This document shows positions 40,830 through 54,165 of a stretch of DNA of 64,000 bases, in pieces. Position numbers and translations under genes: made by a program. Location: positions 112,007,157-112,071,156 of the forward strand of contig NC_079492.1 in the NCBI RefSeq assembly GCF_020520425.1. The letters are read 5' to 3'. This DNA is from Spinacia oleracea (lineage: Eukaryota; Streptophyta; Magnoliopsida; Caryophyllales; Amaranthaceae). The notes under the pieces are model-generated. The model saw only the letters and a list, made by a program, of their open reading frames with translations, was not told where the DNA came from and ran no database searches. Positions within the stretch are counted from its first letter, which is position 1; each line of letters begins with the position of its first letter.

Positions 40830-43800
40830 ATGCCCAGGTCTGCCAGAACGGGTACCTTGGTTCCTCCCGATCCCGATCTTGGAAAGACCCTTCGTCAACT
40901 AAAAAAGCAACAGAAAAAGAAGAAGCAGTCAGGGTCCCAAGACTCACAGACTCCACCGAGTCACACGATGTCTAAATCCCTGAAATCATATGGGGTTCCT
41001 TCCTCGAATAGTGTTCCGACTGGGCTCACAATGCCAAGTATTGATGCAGTCAACTTTGAGATCAAGCCCGCTCTAATCTCCATGGTCTCACAAAGTCAAT
41101 TTGGTGGCCATCCATCTGAGGAACCCACCAACCATTTGCAGAGGTTCAACCAACTGTGTGGTACTATCAAGCATCAAGGGGTCACTCAAGACCAATTGAA
41201 AGTCATGTTGTTTGGTTTTAGCCTTCGTGATAAGGCTCAGACATGGTTGAATGATGTCAAGGAGACAGAGTGGAGTGCTATTTCACAGGCCTTTCTAGAA
41301 GAATTCTTTCCACCCACCAAGACTGCTGAAATAAGGCATAAGCTGACTACATTCACTCAAGAACCTGGTGAATCACTTCGAGAAGCCTGGGATAGATTCA
41401 AGGCTTTGCAGCGGCCGTGTCCGCATCACAACATTGAAAAATGGTTCTTGGTTCAGATTTTCTACCATGGTTTGCAAGATGAAACAAAGAACACGGTTGA
41501 TTCTGCTGCTAGGGGTGTTTTTCTTGACAAAGAAGTGGATGCAGGTTATGATTTTCTTGCCAACTTAGCTGCCAACCATTACAGCACCACCAGATCCACA
41601 TCTAAGAAGGGAAAATTGGATGTCGATGCTTATGCTCTATTGTCCTCACAAGTGGCAGCCTTGAACCTGAAGATCGATTCTTTGAAGGCTCCTCAGTCTA
41701 GTACACCCCCCAATGAGTATCAATGCTATGTCTAGTGTAGCTCCAGTGACAACTTCTTACTGCGAAGTATGTGGCATCCAAGGTCACTTTGGTCATGAGT
41801 GCTCTTATAGTTTACAGGATACTACGCAATTGGAGCAAGTGAATGCTTTTCAACAGAGACAACCCAATGACCCATACTCCAATTCATTTAATCCGGGTTG
41901 GAGGAATCATCCAAATTTCTCATATCGGGGCAACAATGTTCAGAATCCTCAACCCCAGCAACAATGGTCGCAACCATAGTTCCATCCACCTCAACCACAT
42001 GTTGCTAGGCCTCCATTTCAACAAGGAGCCTCACATAATGCTCCCCCGGGGTTTAATAGGCCCCCGCATCAAGGATATCAACAACCCCCTCAGAGCAGTG
42101 CTACTCCAGAGCCTAACATGGGTGATCTGTATAAGCTCATTGCAAATATGCAGAAGACCGCAGAGATAGCTCAAAAGAACCATGATGAGAGCATCAAAGA
42201 GTTGAAGAATCAGAATAGAATGTTGGAGAATCAAGTTGCCCAACTTGCTGACACTCTATCTCAAAGGCAACCGGGTACACTACCAGGGCAACCTACTCCG
42301 CCCCAGAACAGAGAAAGTGCCAATGCTATCACTCTTAGAAGTGGCACTAAATATAATGGACCCCCGATGCCCACTGATGATGCAATTCTTGCTAAGGGGA
42401 ACACAGATGGACCAGGGAAAGCAACTGATGCAGAGCCTCGAGTCATGGAAGTTGATAATGCTGATGATGTTGGTGCAAATAAGGGGAAAGAGAAGATTTC
42501 TGATTCTCTCCCTATTGTGCCTAAGTTACCTTTCCCTCACCGGATGCAGAAAACTAAGGTCGATCAACAGCTTGGTAAATTCTTGGCAATGGTCAAGAAT
42601 CTTGAGGTAACGGTCCCTTTTACTGATTTAATATCTCAAGTTCCTGTTTATGCAAAATTTTTGAAAGAGATGATCACTAAGAAAAGGGATTATGGTGGTG
42701 TGGAGAGAGTCGCTCTAACTGAAGAGTGTAGTGCGATATTGCAAAATAAGTCTCCACCCAAACTTAAGGATCCGGGTAGTTTTTCCATCCCCTGTCATGT
42801 AGGTGAATTGTTCATTGATAAAGCATTGTGTGATTTAGGTGCAAGTGTGTCTGTCATGCCCCTTTCTGTCTGTAATAGGTTAAATATGGGAAAACTAAAA
42901 TGCACACAAATCACGTTGCAAATGGCAGATCGTTCTATAAAGTATCCCTTGGGTATTTTGGAGGATGTTCCTGTCCGGGTGGGGAAATTCTACATTCCTG
43001 TTGATTTTGTAGTGCTAGATATGGAGGAGGATAGTCAAATTCCCATAATTTTGGGTAGGCCATTTTTATGTACTGCAGGTGCTGTCATTGATGTCAAGTC
43101 TGGGTCTCTTACTTTGAGTGTTGGTGATGATACTGTTACTTTTAATCTAACCAATGCTGTGAAGTCTCCTATGCTTGAGAATACTTGTTGCAGGATTGAT
43201 ATTGCAGAAGAAATTTCTCTAGACAACATTCCTAGAATGTTGTATGATGATCTATTGCTGGCGACTCTCACCTTGGAGGCCCGAAAAGGAGAAGGAGATT
43301 GTGAGATTGATTCCTTGATCTCGGATTTAGATGGAAGTGAAGCTGAGAAGGTCGATAGTTTTGAGGTATTAGAAACTGTTTGCTCTATTTCCGAGCCACA
43401 GGTAACGAAAGTAGAACTAAAACTGTTACCATCCCACCTTAAATATGCATTTCTTGATGATAATGAGGATTTTCCTGTGATCGTTAATGCTGCACTCGAT
43501 GATAGCCAGCTTTCTAAGCTTCTGACCGTGCTCCGTATGCACAAAAAGGCAATCGGGTATAGCATTGACGATCTCAAGGGCATTAGTCCTGACTTTTGTA
43601 TGCATAGAATTAATTTGGAAGCAGATCACCGCCCTCGCATCCAACCACAACGTCGTTTGAATCTTAATATGCAAGATGTGGTGAGAAAAGAGGTAGTGAA
43701 ACTACTTGATGCGGGCATCATCTATCCCATTTCAGATTCTAAATGGGTGAGCCCGGTGCAAGTCGTTCCTAAGAAGGGGGGGACAACGGTCGTTAAGAAT

Positions 43801-46311
43801 GATAAGGATGAGCTTATCCCTACTCGTGTTGTCACAGGTTGGCGTATGTGTATAGATTATAGAATGTTGAATACGGCCACCTTGAAGGATCACTTTCCCC
43901 TACCCTTTATTGACCAGATGCTAGAAAGATTAGCAAAACACAACTTTTTCTGTTATTTGGATGGATATTCAGGTTTCTTTCAGATTCCCATTCACCCGGA
44001 TGACCAGGAGAAGACGACGTTCACCTGTCCATATGGAACTTTTGCATACCACAGAATGCCGTTTGGCTTGTGCAACGCCCCTGCTACATTTCAAAGGTGT
44101 ATGATGGCCATTTTTTCTGACTTCATCGAGGATATCATGGAGGTATTTATGGATGATTTTAGTGTTTATGGTTCTGACTTTGATGTATGTTTGCATAATC
44201 TTTCTAAAGTGCTTAAACGTTGTTCTGAGGTGAATTTGGTATTGAACTGGGAAAAGTGCCACTTTATGGTCAATGAAGGAGTGGTACTTGGTCATCTTAT
44301 TTCTGAGCGTGGCATCCAAGTTGACCGAGCAAAGATTGAGGTGATTGAGAAACTTCCCCCTCCTGTGAATGTCAAGGGAGTGAGGAGTTTTCTCGGTCAT
44401 GCGGGTTTCTATCGCCGTTTCATAAAAGATTTTTCTAAAATTGCGAAACCCCTCACTCAATTATTGCTCAAGGATGCCACATTTGAGTTCACTGATGCTT
44501 GTTTGGAGTCTTTTGACAGGATAAAGAAAGCATTGATAACTGCTCCGATCATTCAGCCTCCGGATTGGGATTTGCCGTTCGAAATTATGTGTGATGCGAG
44601 TGATTATGCTGTTGGAGCAGTGCTTGGCCAAAGAAAGAACAAGGTGTTGCATGCCATCTATGATGCAAGCAAAACCTTGGACGGAGCTCAGATGAATTAT
44701 GCTACTACTGAGAAAGAGCTCCTTGCGGTTGTTTATGCACTTGACAAATTTTGGACGTATCTTGTTGGTTCGAAAGTCATTATACACACTGATCATGCCG
44801 CTTTGAAGTATTTGTTGGCCAAGAAAGAGGCCAAACCAAGACTTATTCGATGGATTCTTCTTCTCCAGGAGTTTGATTTGGAGATTCGGGATAAGAAGGG
44901 TGCTGAGAATGTTGTTGCAGATCATCTCTCTCGGTTGAAATTTCAATCTAGCGCAGATGGGCCTATCAATGATTCTTTTCCTGACGATCATCTATTCTCT
45001 GTGTCTACTCAATCCCCATGGTATGCGGACTTTGCGAACTATTGTGTTGGTGGCTCCCATCCTCCGGAATTGACATATCAACAACGTAAGAGATTCTACC
45101 ATGATGCTAAGCGGTATTTTTGGGATGATCCACATTTGTATGGGAAGTGTGCCGATGGTATGTTTCGTAGGTGTGTAGCGGATTGGGATACCCACGGGGT
45201 TCTTAAGCATTGCCACAGTTTACCTTCTAGTGGCCATCTTGGTGCTATTCCGACCGCCCATCGAACTCTTCAAAGTGGTTTCTATTGGCCTTCTATATTC
45301 AAGGATGCTCGTTTCTTTTGCAATGCATGTGATGAATGTCAACGGACGGGCAATGTTTCGAAAAGGCAAGAGCTACCACAGACCGGAATTCTTGAAGTTG
45401 AGCCATTTGATGTATGGGGCATTGATTTTATGGGACCGTTCCCTTCTTCATGTGGGAATCGGTACATCTTGGTTGCCGTTGATTAGGTTACAAAGTGGGT
45501 GGAAGCTATTGCATCGCCAACCAACGACTCTAACGTCGTAAAGAAGCTTTTCAAGAAAATCATCTTTCCGCGCTTTGGAGTCCCAAGGGTCGTGATTAGT
45601 GATGGAGGTTCCCATTTTCATCAAAGGACTTTTAAGGCTCTTCTGAAGAAGCACGGAGTTACTCAAAAGGTTGGCATGGCTTATCATCCTCAAACGAGTG
45701 GCCAAGTCGAAGTTTCTAATCGACAGATCAAGAGAATTCTCGAAAAAGTGGTCAACAAGTCTCGAAAAGATTGGTCGTTGAAGTTGGATGACACATTGTG
45801 GGCGTTGCGCACGGCCTACAAGACTCCGTTGGGGACAACTCCGTATAGGTTGGTGTATGGCAAAGCTTGTCATTTACCAGTTGAAATGGAATATCTCTCT
45901 ACTTGGGTCGTCAAGGAGATAAATATGGATTTAGAAGCGGCCGGTGAAGCGAGACTTCTTCAATTGAATGAGCTAGATGAACTACGGTTTGAAGCTTACG
46001 AGAATCATAGGCTCTATAAGGAGCAAACGAAGAAGTTTCATGATAAGATGATTCAAAAACGGGAGTTCAACATCGGTGATAAGGTCTTGCTTTATAATTC
46101 ACGACTACGGCTTTTTCCAGGAAAGCTTAAGTCTAGATGGTCCGGACCTTTTACCATCACCGAAGTCAAGGAACATGGAGCTATTGAGGTTGCTAGTGAA
46201 AATGGCACCAAGTTTAAAGTGAACGGTCAACGTTTGAAGCTATACACTGAAGGAGCGTTTATTGGAAAATTGGAGACGATCTATCTCTCCGATTCACCCA
46301 CCGACGCTTGA
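40830..46311 (+). pseudogene. Athila gag-pol pseudogene
   Basis: Gag starts at the MPRSARTG Met (40830). A frameshift in a C run near 41706-41711 splits gag. A nonsense TAG lies at 41977-41979 and another at 45484-45486, inside the integrase core. Otherwise one frame runs from 41713 to 46311. Domains: gag, CX2CX4HX4C knuckle (about 41761-41802), aspartic protease core DLGAS (about 42830), reverse transcriptase with FMDDF (about 44147-44160), RNase H (CDASDYAVGA, about 44590), integrase zinc finger (about 45205-45340) and DDE core (45400-45900). The gypsy order with integrase last, no chromodomain and the RT sequence style point to the Athila clade. Three lesions make a full polyprotein impossible. 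Confidence 0.9.
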
Positions 46312-46465
46312 CTATTGAGGTTTGGAGTCAAGCTAATGACTTAAAACGAGCGCTTATCGGGAGGTTACCCGATTTCTAACTCTTTTTCTTTTCAATTTTT
46401 TCATTTAATTCTATTTTTCATCTAATTCTATTTTATTTATTTGGTTATTTTATTGAAAAAAAAAA

Positions 46466-46490
46466 AAATGCGGTTAAGTCTAATAAATGA
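46466..46490. other. Rearrangement junction with templated filler
   Basis: The Athila A run is joined to the LTR by aaatgcggtt and aagtctaataaatg. Both strings also occur about 42-62 bp downstream within the LTR (46517-46537) in the opposite order. The first 12-14 bases of the LTR are missing. Confidence 0.75.
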
Positions 46491-47834
46491 CCTTGGTCCA
46501 AGTATGCATTCTATGTTAAGTCTAATAAATGCGGTTCAGTATTAATTAACAAGTTAATAATTCAGTGAGATCAAGTGAGCTGAATGCCTAGCTAGAGGCC
46601 GCTTCAGTTCAAGTGGAATTAATGATATTAATCCACAGCTTACTCTTGACTGAACCCGTAGGGTCACACAAATAGTACGTAAACGGATCAAGTGTTTAAT
46701 GGCATTAAATACTCTATCTATGGATATTCGGAATCGACGGATCTTGGTTTCAGTGGGAGCTAAGATCGTCACAAGCAAGAAATGAATACTCCGGAAACGA
46801 TGATATTGCCGGAAACGGAAATATGGATCGTATCGGAAATATAAATATTATCCAAGTCGTAGATGTTGCCGGAAACGGAAACATGGTACGTATCGGAAAA
46901 TATTATCGGAAATGGAAATATTGCCGGAATCAGAAATATTGCCGGAAACGGAAATATTGTCAGAATCGGAAATATTATCGGAATCGGAAAATAATTCCGG
47001 AAACGGAAATATTAAATATTTGTTCGAAACGGAAATTAATTCTGGAATCGGAAATATTAAATATTGTTCGTATCGGAAATGAATTCCGGAATCGGGAATT
47101 TAATCGGAAGCGTATCGTACGAATTAGCATCGTACGAGGCCCGCTAGACGAAGGCCCAGCACGAAGCCAGGCCATCGCCCAGCGAGCCGCACGCACCAAC
47201 GCACGCCTCGACCAGGCCCAGCGCAAGGCCAGGCCCAGCCAAGGGCGCGCGCGCGCAGCACAGCAGCGTGGGCTGTGCGCCTGTCGTGGGCGTCAAGGCC
47301 TGCGCGGGTGCACGGCTTGTGCGATGCTTGTGCGGGAAATCCTAATCCTATTAGGATTTGTGCAAAGATTAAAATCCTAATCCTATTAGATTTGCTTTGT
47401 TATTTAGAGTCCTAATAAAGTTCTAATTAGCAAATCCACATCCTAGTAGGATTACAATTCCTTTTCCATACTCCTATAAATAGATGCCTAGGGTCACAAT
47501 TTATGGGTACGATTGAAGTATTCAAAGGGTAAGTTTTTGAAATAAAATCAGCCATACACTTGCAATAATAACCGAAATTCCTAAGCACCTTAAGGGCGAT
47601 TCTAGTTGGTTTAACTTGAGGCGGATCTGGACGTACTGTGGACTATCTACGGAGGGACGACATTTGGAGTCCTAAAGACTTGTTCTTGTTCGGTTCGGGC
47701 GCAGCTAGGGAAGGCACGCTACAACATGTATGCATCTATTCTATGCTAAATGATTATGTGTAAATAATATGCTTTCCTGGCTTTATGGTTTTTCCGCATG
47801 ATTTATGAATTGTCATATGTATCATAACCTAACA
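46486..47834 (+). mobile_element. 5' LTR of the LARD-like copia-type element
   Basis: It lacks the first 12-14 bases. It contains the CGGAAATATT array (46790-47095), a GC-rich stretch (47130-47330) and the TATA box (47474-47482). Confidence 0.9.
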
Positions 47835-47849
47835 GTGGTATCACGAGCC
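47835..47849 (+). promoter_or_regulatory. PBS, initiator-Met tRNA type, with an inserted base
   Basis: GTGGTATCACGAGCC differs from the left element's GTGGTATCAGAGCC by an extra C, which may weaken priming. Confidence 0.8.
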
Positions 47850-48589
47850 TCTTATTATTTTCATAATCTAAATTGCATAAACATGGTTAAATATTACAAA
47901 TTTGCAAGAATTAAAAGGGGTAATTAATTTTCGTAATTGTTAATTAATTGCAAATTGCGTTTATTTAATTATACGTACGCAGTTTTTCGGCAGTTTCTTC
48001 GTTACTCATCCAAATCGAGTGATTTTTGTGTCAATTCCGCATATAAAAGGCATTCTAAAATTTTGACAAAATTAATATTTTTCGGCCGAACCCAGAATTC
48101 TCAAATTCGACGCCTAACTATGACTTTTTGGAGGTTTTAGTTTTTCGAACGCAAAATTTCGTAAATTTAAGATGTTAAATTAAATATTTGCGATTCTTGT
48201 TGATAAATCTTGAATTTTTGATTGACCTACTGTATATGTTTAACAAGTTTGAATGCCTAGCCTTGTTAATTATGCAATCTAATTTGTAATTATGATTAAT
48301 TTGTTGAAAATTGGAATAATTTAGAATTAATTTGATTTTCATAATTAGTTATAATTTAATTAGATACCTATGATTAAAAACCACCATAAAAATTGTAAAT
48401 TTATATTAAATTTTAAATTTTTATGACCTAGACTTGAATCCGTGTCAATCGGAAATCAATTAAATAATAAATTTTCGATTTTTCGCCCTAAAATTATGAA
48501 ATTAATATGATTTATTAATTTGTCATTAATTTTGAAAATAAATTTTTAATTTTTATGCGATTCGCTCATATAACTTGCACGCACAAAGC

Positions 48590-49130
48590 AATGGACGCTA
48601 CGTGTTACCCTTAAGGGGTGTTGTATAGTGCGGGCATGCGACGACGAGCAAGGGAGCTCGTCGCCCATGCGGTACGAATGCAATGAGCAAGGCCATGGTG
48701 CATGAGCACAAGGCAGCAGCCCTGCCTTGTGTCGTGGGCTGTGTGCGATGGGCGAATGGGCGAGGGCGAGAGCAAGGCACGAGCAGTCGCGTGTGGGCAG
48801 CAAGCGAGCTGCGCCACAGCGCGCACTGCCTCGCGCAAGCGTGTGGATCCTCGCGCGCAGCGAGCGCAAGCTCGCGTGCCACGAGTGCTACGCCCAGCAT
48901 CGATCGCTCGCGCGCAACGAGCGCCTGCTCGCATGCTACTGCCTCGTGCAATGAGCGCAAGCTCGCGTGCGAAGAGGGCAGGCGCGCAGCGAGCCAGAGG
49001 CCAAGCGTGCCTCGGATGCCTTGCGATGGAATGCAGCAGCAATGCGACGCAGCGCACATGGCCAGCGATGGCTGCGTGCGTGTGGCCTATGGCTGTGCGT
49101 TGCGTGGGGTTGTTGCGTCACGATTAGATC
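48590..49130. other. GC-rich island in the element interior
   Basis: Inverted counterpart of 4560-5180, about 80-90 bp shorter. Open in several frames on both strands through composition; I do not call a gene. Confidence 0.7.
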
Positions 49131-52100
49131 GTTTTAAAATTTTAATTTGAAAATTTCAGTTTACGTAATTTTAATTAATTTTAAAATTAAAAAATTTAAA
49201 TTGTTTCTTGGATTTTAATTTTGAATATTGTAATTATAATAAATTTTATTTATTCTAATTATTTTACTAAAATTAAAATCATGAATTAATTTAAATACGA
49301 CTGAAAATAAATTAAATTTGTGGATTCAATTATAAATTTATATGAGCTTTAAATTTTAATTAAATTTGTATGTTTCCGGTTAGACTAGAAATACATTTTT
49401 ATGTTTAAAATTAGTAAAGCGTATGAATTTATTGGTTTAAGTGGAAGCCCTTTTAGTCATAAACTCTTGATTAGGTCTACAAATCCTTAAGGTTAAAACA
49501 ACTTTATTAGAATTAATAAGGACTGAATAATTTGTAGATTATTGGTGCCCTTGATTAATTGCTGCAAATGTTTATGTGATGCATAATGTGTTTTACTAAC
49601 CAGCTATGTGGGCCATTCATGATAATGAATGGGTGAATGGTATATATTGTATATGTACTGTTTTGCAGGTTATGAAGTGACTAGTATGGCCCAAATAGGA
49701 TAGAAAATATGGTCTGCGTACCATTAATTTGAATGTAATTGGTCTAAACTACCCAAATTGTTTTTCAATTCAAATATGGTCTGCGTACCATCAAATAGTT
49801 GTAATTAGTTTAATTATAGCTTATCCTATTTGAAGAAAGTGGTGCCTCCCACGGAGATTTTCGAGACGGACTTTGAAGTTGAAGCTTCAAGATGAAGTCG
49901 GGCCATACTAGATCACATTTATCTTATGCATGCTTTAAGTTATTTATTGCTTTAAATATGCCTTAATTATGCGAGATTGTGGCTTGATTATGTTGCATGA
50001 TTAAGGATTTTAGTTCACTTAAAATCTAACCAACATAGTAAGAGCCTTAAGTTCCAAACTTAAAAATTGAGTTAAAAGGTGCCATGCCAAAATATACACT
50101 TGCTTGGATATCCTTTACATCAATCTAGTAATAGTTTTCGCTCAGCGAGGTGTTACTTATTGGTCCTAAAGGGGCAAGGTACACAAATAATTGTGAGTAC
50201 ATGTTAGTTTTGGTGAAACTCAATGATATAAGTAAGGAGTCCTTTTATGTCGTGGCAAAATCGATAGGTTTACCTAATAAGTTCTTAGACGTACCTATCA
50301 ACCAAGAATAGTTTCTAGACTATTAGCAAAAGGTTTTTGCTTACCTAAAATGTTTTAGGATTGAGTCGACAAACTGTGCTTAATTATTCAATGATTTTAG
50401 GGTCTTGGAATCATTTTATTCACACCTGCCGGAACAATAAATTCGAATAAAATGCTAATAACTTGTTTAAATTGCATGATTGCTTTTCAAGTTATTACTC
50501 ATGATAAATGTTTAGACTTTGCATGCTTCAATGTATGTTTTAATTATTGTTTTTAATTAAATATCTTGCGCTGCAATAAATCCTTTTAGAAAGGTAACAG
50601 TAAATTTCCTCGATTGGTAGTGAATCCAAGAACGATTCACGGAAATGAGAGAAAATAAGCAATTTAAAATGTACGTTTCTTTTAGCGACTTTTATGGTTG
50701 TTTTCGAATATCAAAATCGAATGGCAAACCAATTGGTGCTTGTGAATTCAAAATACAATGTAGTTTTGAGATCATAAAGCATTGAGTTTAAACGCTCAGC
50801 TTTACCAATAGTTAACAACCTAAAATCTTTTTCCATTTAATTCTCGAATGAGTCTAGTCCCTAGACATTCGAATAGATCGATGCTTAGAGAACTTTAGAA
50901 GCTTCTAGTAAGATCATCTAGTTGAAACAAAATATTCAACATAAATTAAAATGGTAAAGAACCTTGTTGGTGACATTGGACATGTCTAACAAAGTATAAA
51001 AGTCAACACTAAAGAATTCAATTCTTAAGACTATAAGAAAGGGTACAAGAAATAGGAAAACAAAGGGACAAATTAAAGGAATTTACGATTCCGTTTCTAC
51101 CTATAAGTTTATGTTTAAAGAGAAGTGACCTAGCAATCAAACTTCCTTGGTATCATATACCGCTTGAGGTTCTTACTTCGGTAATAACTCAAACAATGGA
51201 AGCTAGGCTACACTAATGACCTACAAGTGGGAAATGAAGCATGGCAATGCTACATTAGTTGTAGGGTCATCTAGTTTGTTTTAAGTCTTTTCAAAGGCTG
51301 GAACTTAATGGCTATTTTGTTCCATAATCAGCATACCTAAATTTCTGTTTTCAAACACAGATAGACTCACATTCAAAGAAAAACAAAAACAATGTTTGTT
51401 TGTTTATTTGAATGAAATTGTCAATTACAGGTTGAGTCAATATGCTTGATTAAAACGAACAACTCTTTAAAGAACTTTACTAGGTTCAAATCAACCCCTT
51501 GATTTGAGTTCCACTAATCTTTGGCATTGTTGCTTAGACCATATCAACAAGTTAACATTCAAAAGCTCTATTTTGTTGGACTTTTGAAAATTCATTGATT
51601 TCTAGATCAATTTAAGACAACTAGTCTTACTTGTTGGAAGTAACAAAAGATATGAACTATTGTTAGAACGCCTAGACAATAGAGTTCAAAGCTAAAGAAA
51701 GATTTTATGACTTTATTATTTCACATGGATTTGAGTGAATATAGGTTTATTTACTCAAATGTGATATAAAGATGAATCTGTTTGGCTAGTTCAAAGATTC
51801 AGAAGTATAAAATCCACTTGGCAAGAAATCATAAAGATCTAGGTTAGATCATGTTGATGATTACTTGAGACCAAATATGATCATCAATGATTGTGTGTTG
51901 TAATTTGACAATCTAGGTCCATTAGATATGGCATATCTTAGTTGGAATAATCGAAGTTAATTAGTACTTGATTCGATTAATGATGAATCATAAAGACTTT
52001 TCTTATAATTTCTAAAACAAAATGCTCAACTACCACCAAACTAAACCAAAATTCGTCAAAGCTATTGATAAGTAATATCAGAATATCTTTTCATCATATA

Positions 52101-52739
52101 TCTAGAGAGTTCCTAAACTCAGTAGGAGCTTAGTGTTTGTTATTCAACAAACTAAGGCCCAAGTATAGATATACGTTTCATTGTGATTTATTCAAATGAG
52201 ACACAAGGGTATTGTTTCTACCAGAATTTTTGAGAACATAATGTTTGTTTGCTCGAAATAATGTCCTTTTGGAGATTCGTTTCCAAAATGACAAGTGGGA
52301 GAAAATAGACCTCGAAAGTCTTCGAGGCGAACAACAAACATAAACGGACATTCCGGAGGCTTTTCGAAGTTCTTTAGAAAATCCGAATACGTATTCTTTA
52401 AGGACTTTAGAAGTGGCTTTAAAGAATAGACATCTCTTAGAAGACTTTACAAGTGCTTCAAGGAGAACAGAATATTCAAAGGACTTTCAAGTGGCTATTG
52501 ATATTCTATTGTTTGATGTTCCATACCCAAGTAGGCATAGAGTTCAAGTCACTGAAACTATGGAATTCTTCTATTAGATAGTGAAGAAACCTACAACTTA
52601 CAGTCAAACTATTATCATGAAGATTAATGAGTTTGTGACTTGTAAGAAAGCTATGACGAAACCCAGATTCCCTAAAAAGGTTATAGGCCTTATATAGACT
52701 CAAATGTTTTAAATGGTTAGAGGCCATAAAACATACTCA

Positions 52740-53090
52740 AAGTTTTGATGACAAAATTGAAATTTTGTTGATTTGCAAGAATAGTTTCACACCTATTGCT
52801 TGTAAGTTTGTTTTAAGGATAAAAACCATCAAACATGAAATTGTGTTCACACACAAAGCTAGATTAGTTGCTAAAGGTTACAAGAAAATTCATGGCATGG
52901 ATTGTGTTGAAACCTCATGCATAATCGTAATGGTCAAGTCTATAAATCAAGCAATGATTGCATAATTGGTACATATGGCAATTGGATGACAAAACGTATT
53001 CCTCAATCAAATGTTGGAAGAAACTATGTACATGGCATGTCATAGGATTTGTGGATCCAAATAATGCTTGAAAGGAAAGCTAGCTTATGA
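52740..53090 (+). pseudogene. Ty1/copia reverse transcriptase relic
   Basis: The open part contains KARLVAKGYKKIHG and V-KSI. After a stop, downstream bases still spell decayed versions of the W-MD-KT-FLN and LEE--YM segments of copia RT. Counterpart of 900-1300 (minus). Confidence 0.75.
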
Positions 53091-54049
53091 AATCTAAGTA
53101 CAGATTTAAGCAAGCAATTGGGAATTGGAACTGTATTTTAGTGAAGCTAATAAGTATTTTAGTTTTATAAAATGTACATGATTCTTATAGATATATAAGA
53201 AGTTTAGTGGGAGTATATAAAAACTTAGTTGGTCCTATGTGTATCACACACATATCTCTCTATTGTGAAATAACATTCAAATGCTAATGACTTAGATTTG
53301 AAATTATTCATCAATGATGGATCAAGGCGAAGCTTAGTACATACTGGGTATTAAGATCTATTTACAAAGATCTTATATTAATGTTTTGGATTAAGTGATG
53401 GCATTTACTAAATCAAACACGAAAGACTCCATTGGAGATATTCGACCCATGTGAATAAATCTAAGTAAAGAATGTTTGAACTATGTATAAGAATTTACTA
53501 AGTTAAACATCAAAGGATCTAAGTAAGATTCTTAACCTATATTATATGTCAAAGAATTTAGCTGGATTTAGTATCTACTGAAACTAGATGAGCTAAAGTT
53601 ACATGAATAGAATTCAATTGGAATTATTCTGCAAAAGAATTTATCATGTATGATATAATATGAGGATCGCCAAAAAACGTATCGTATGACTTTAGGCATG
53701 ACGAACATATACCAATCTCTATTGATCTAAGTAAAGATCAACTAGATTAAGATCAAGAATACTTATGGTACTTGAAAAGGTACATAGGAATAGTTCTTGA
53801 TTCAAGGAAATAAAGATATGCTAAATATTGATGCTACACGCATAAACACTGGCAAAGGATCAAGCAAGACCCTTTGGAGTTAACCATTGATAAGGACGAG
53901 CTATAGAGCATCGTGTTTTGAAATGGCAACATGGATTGGAGACCATGAGTTGTTGCGTGGGATATTAAAATATTAATTTCTATGTTCTAAGATACAGCTG
54001 GAAAGTATTCCACATATCTGTGAACTGCTTGGATAAGTAATTCCAAACA

Positions 54050-54165
54050 AAGCATCACTAGCAACCTATAAAGTTGAAGTAAAAGCACTTATTGCCTAAG
54101 AAGCAATAAAACAGGGTTGTTTATGTTAAAGAGTTCTTCACTGAACTTGAGTAGATCACATGTCT
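54050..54165 (+). pseudogene. Ty1/copia RNase H relic
   Basis: A short decayed stretch (SKASLATYKVEVKALIA, stop, EAIKQGC) resembles the copia RNase H segment with the A-EY-A--EA motif. It lies in the expected order after the RT relic. Confidence 0.45.

Larger units (their letters stand above)
38893..46470 (+). mobile_element. Athila-type Ty3/gypsy element, 3' LTR missing
   Basis: The 5' LTR (38893-40691), tRNA-Asp PBS (40698-40715), a gag-pol frame with three lesions (40830-46311) and about 150 bp of 3' sequence ending in an A run are present. The 3' non-coding region, PPT and 3' LTR are absent; the element joins a 5'-truncated copia-family LTR at about 46470-46486. It landed in the 5' LTR of the short-LTR copia element. 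Confidence 0.88.

Noticed and set aside
48546..49150. Overlapping open frames of 61-155 codons on both strands
   Set aside because: Same GC-rich island in the sister element; no conserved protein pattern between frames, so a composition effect.
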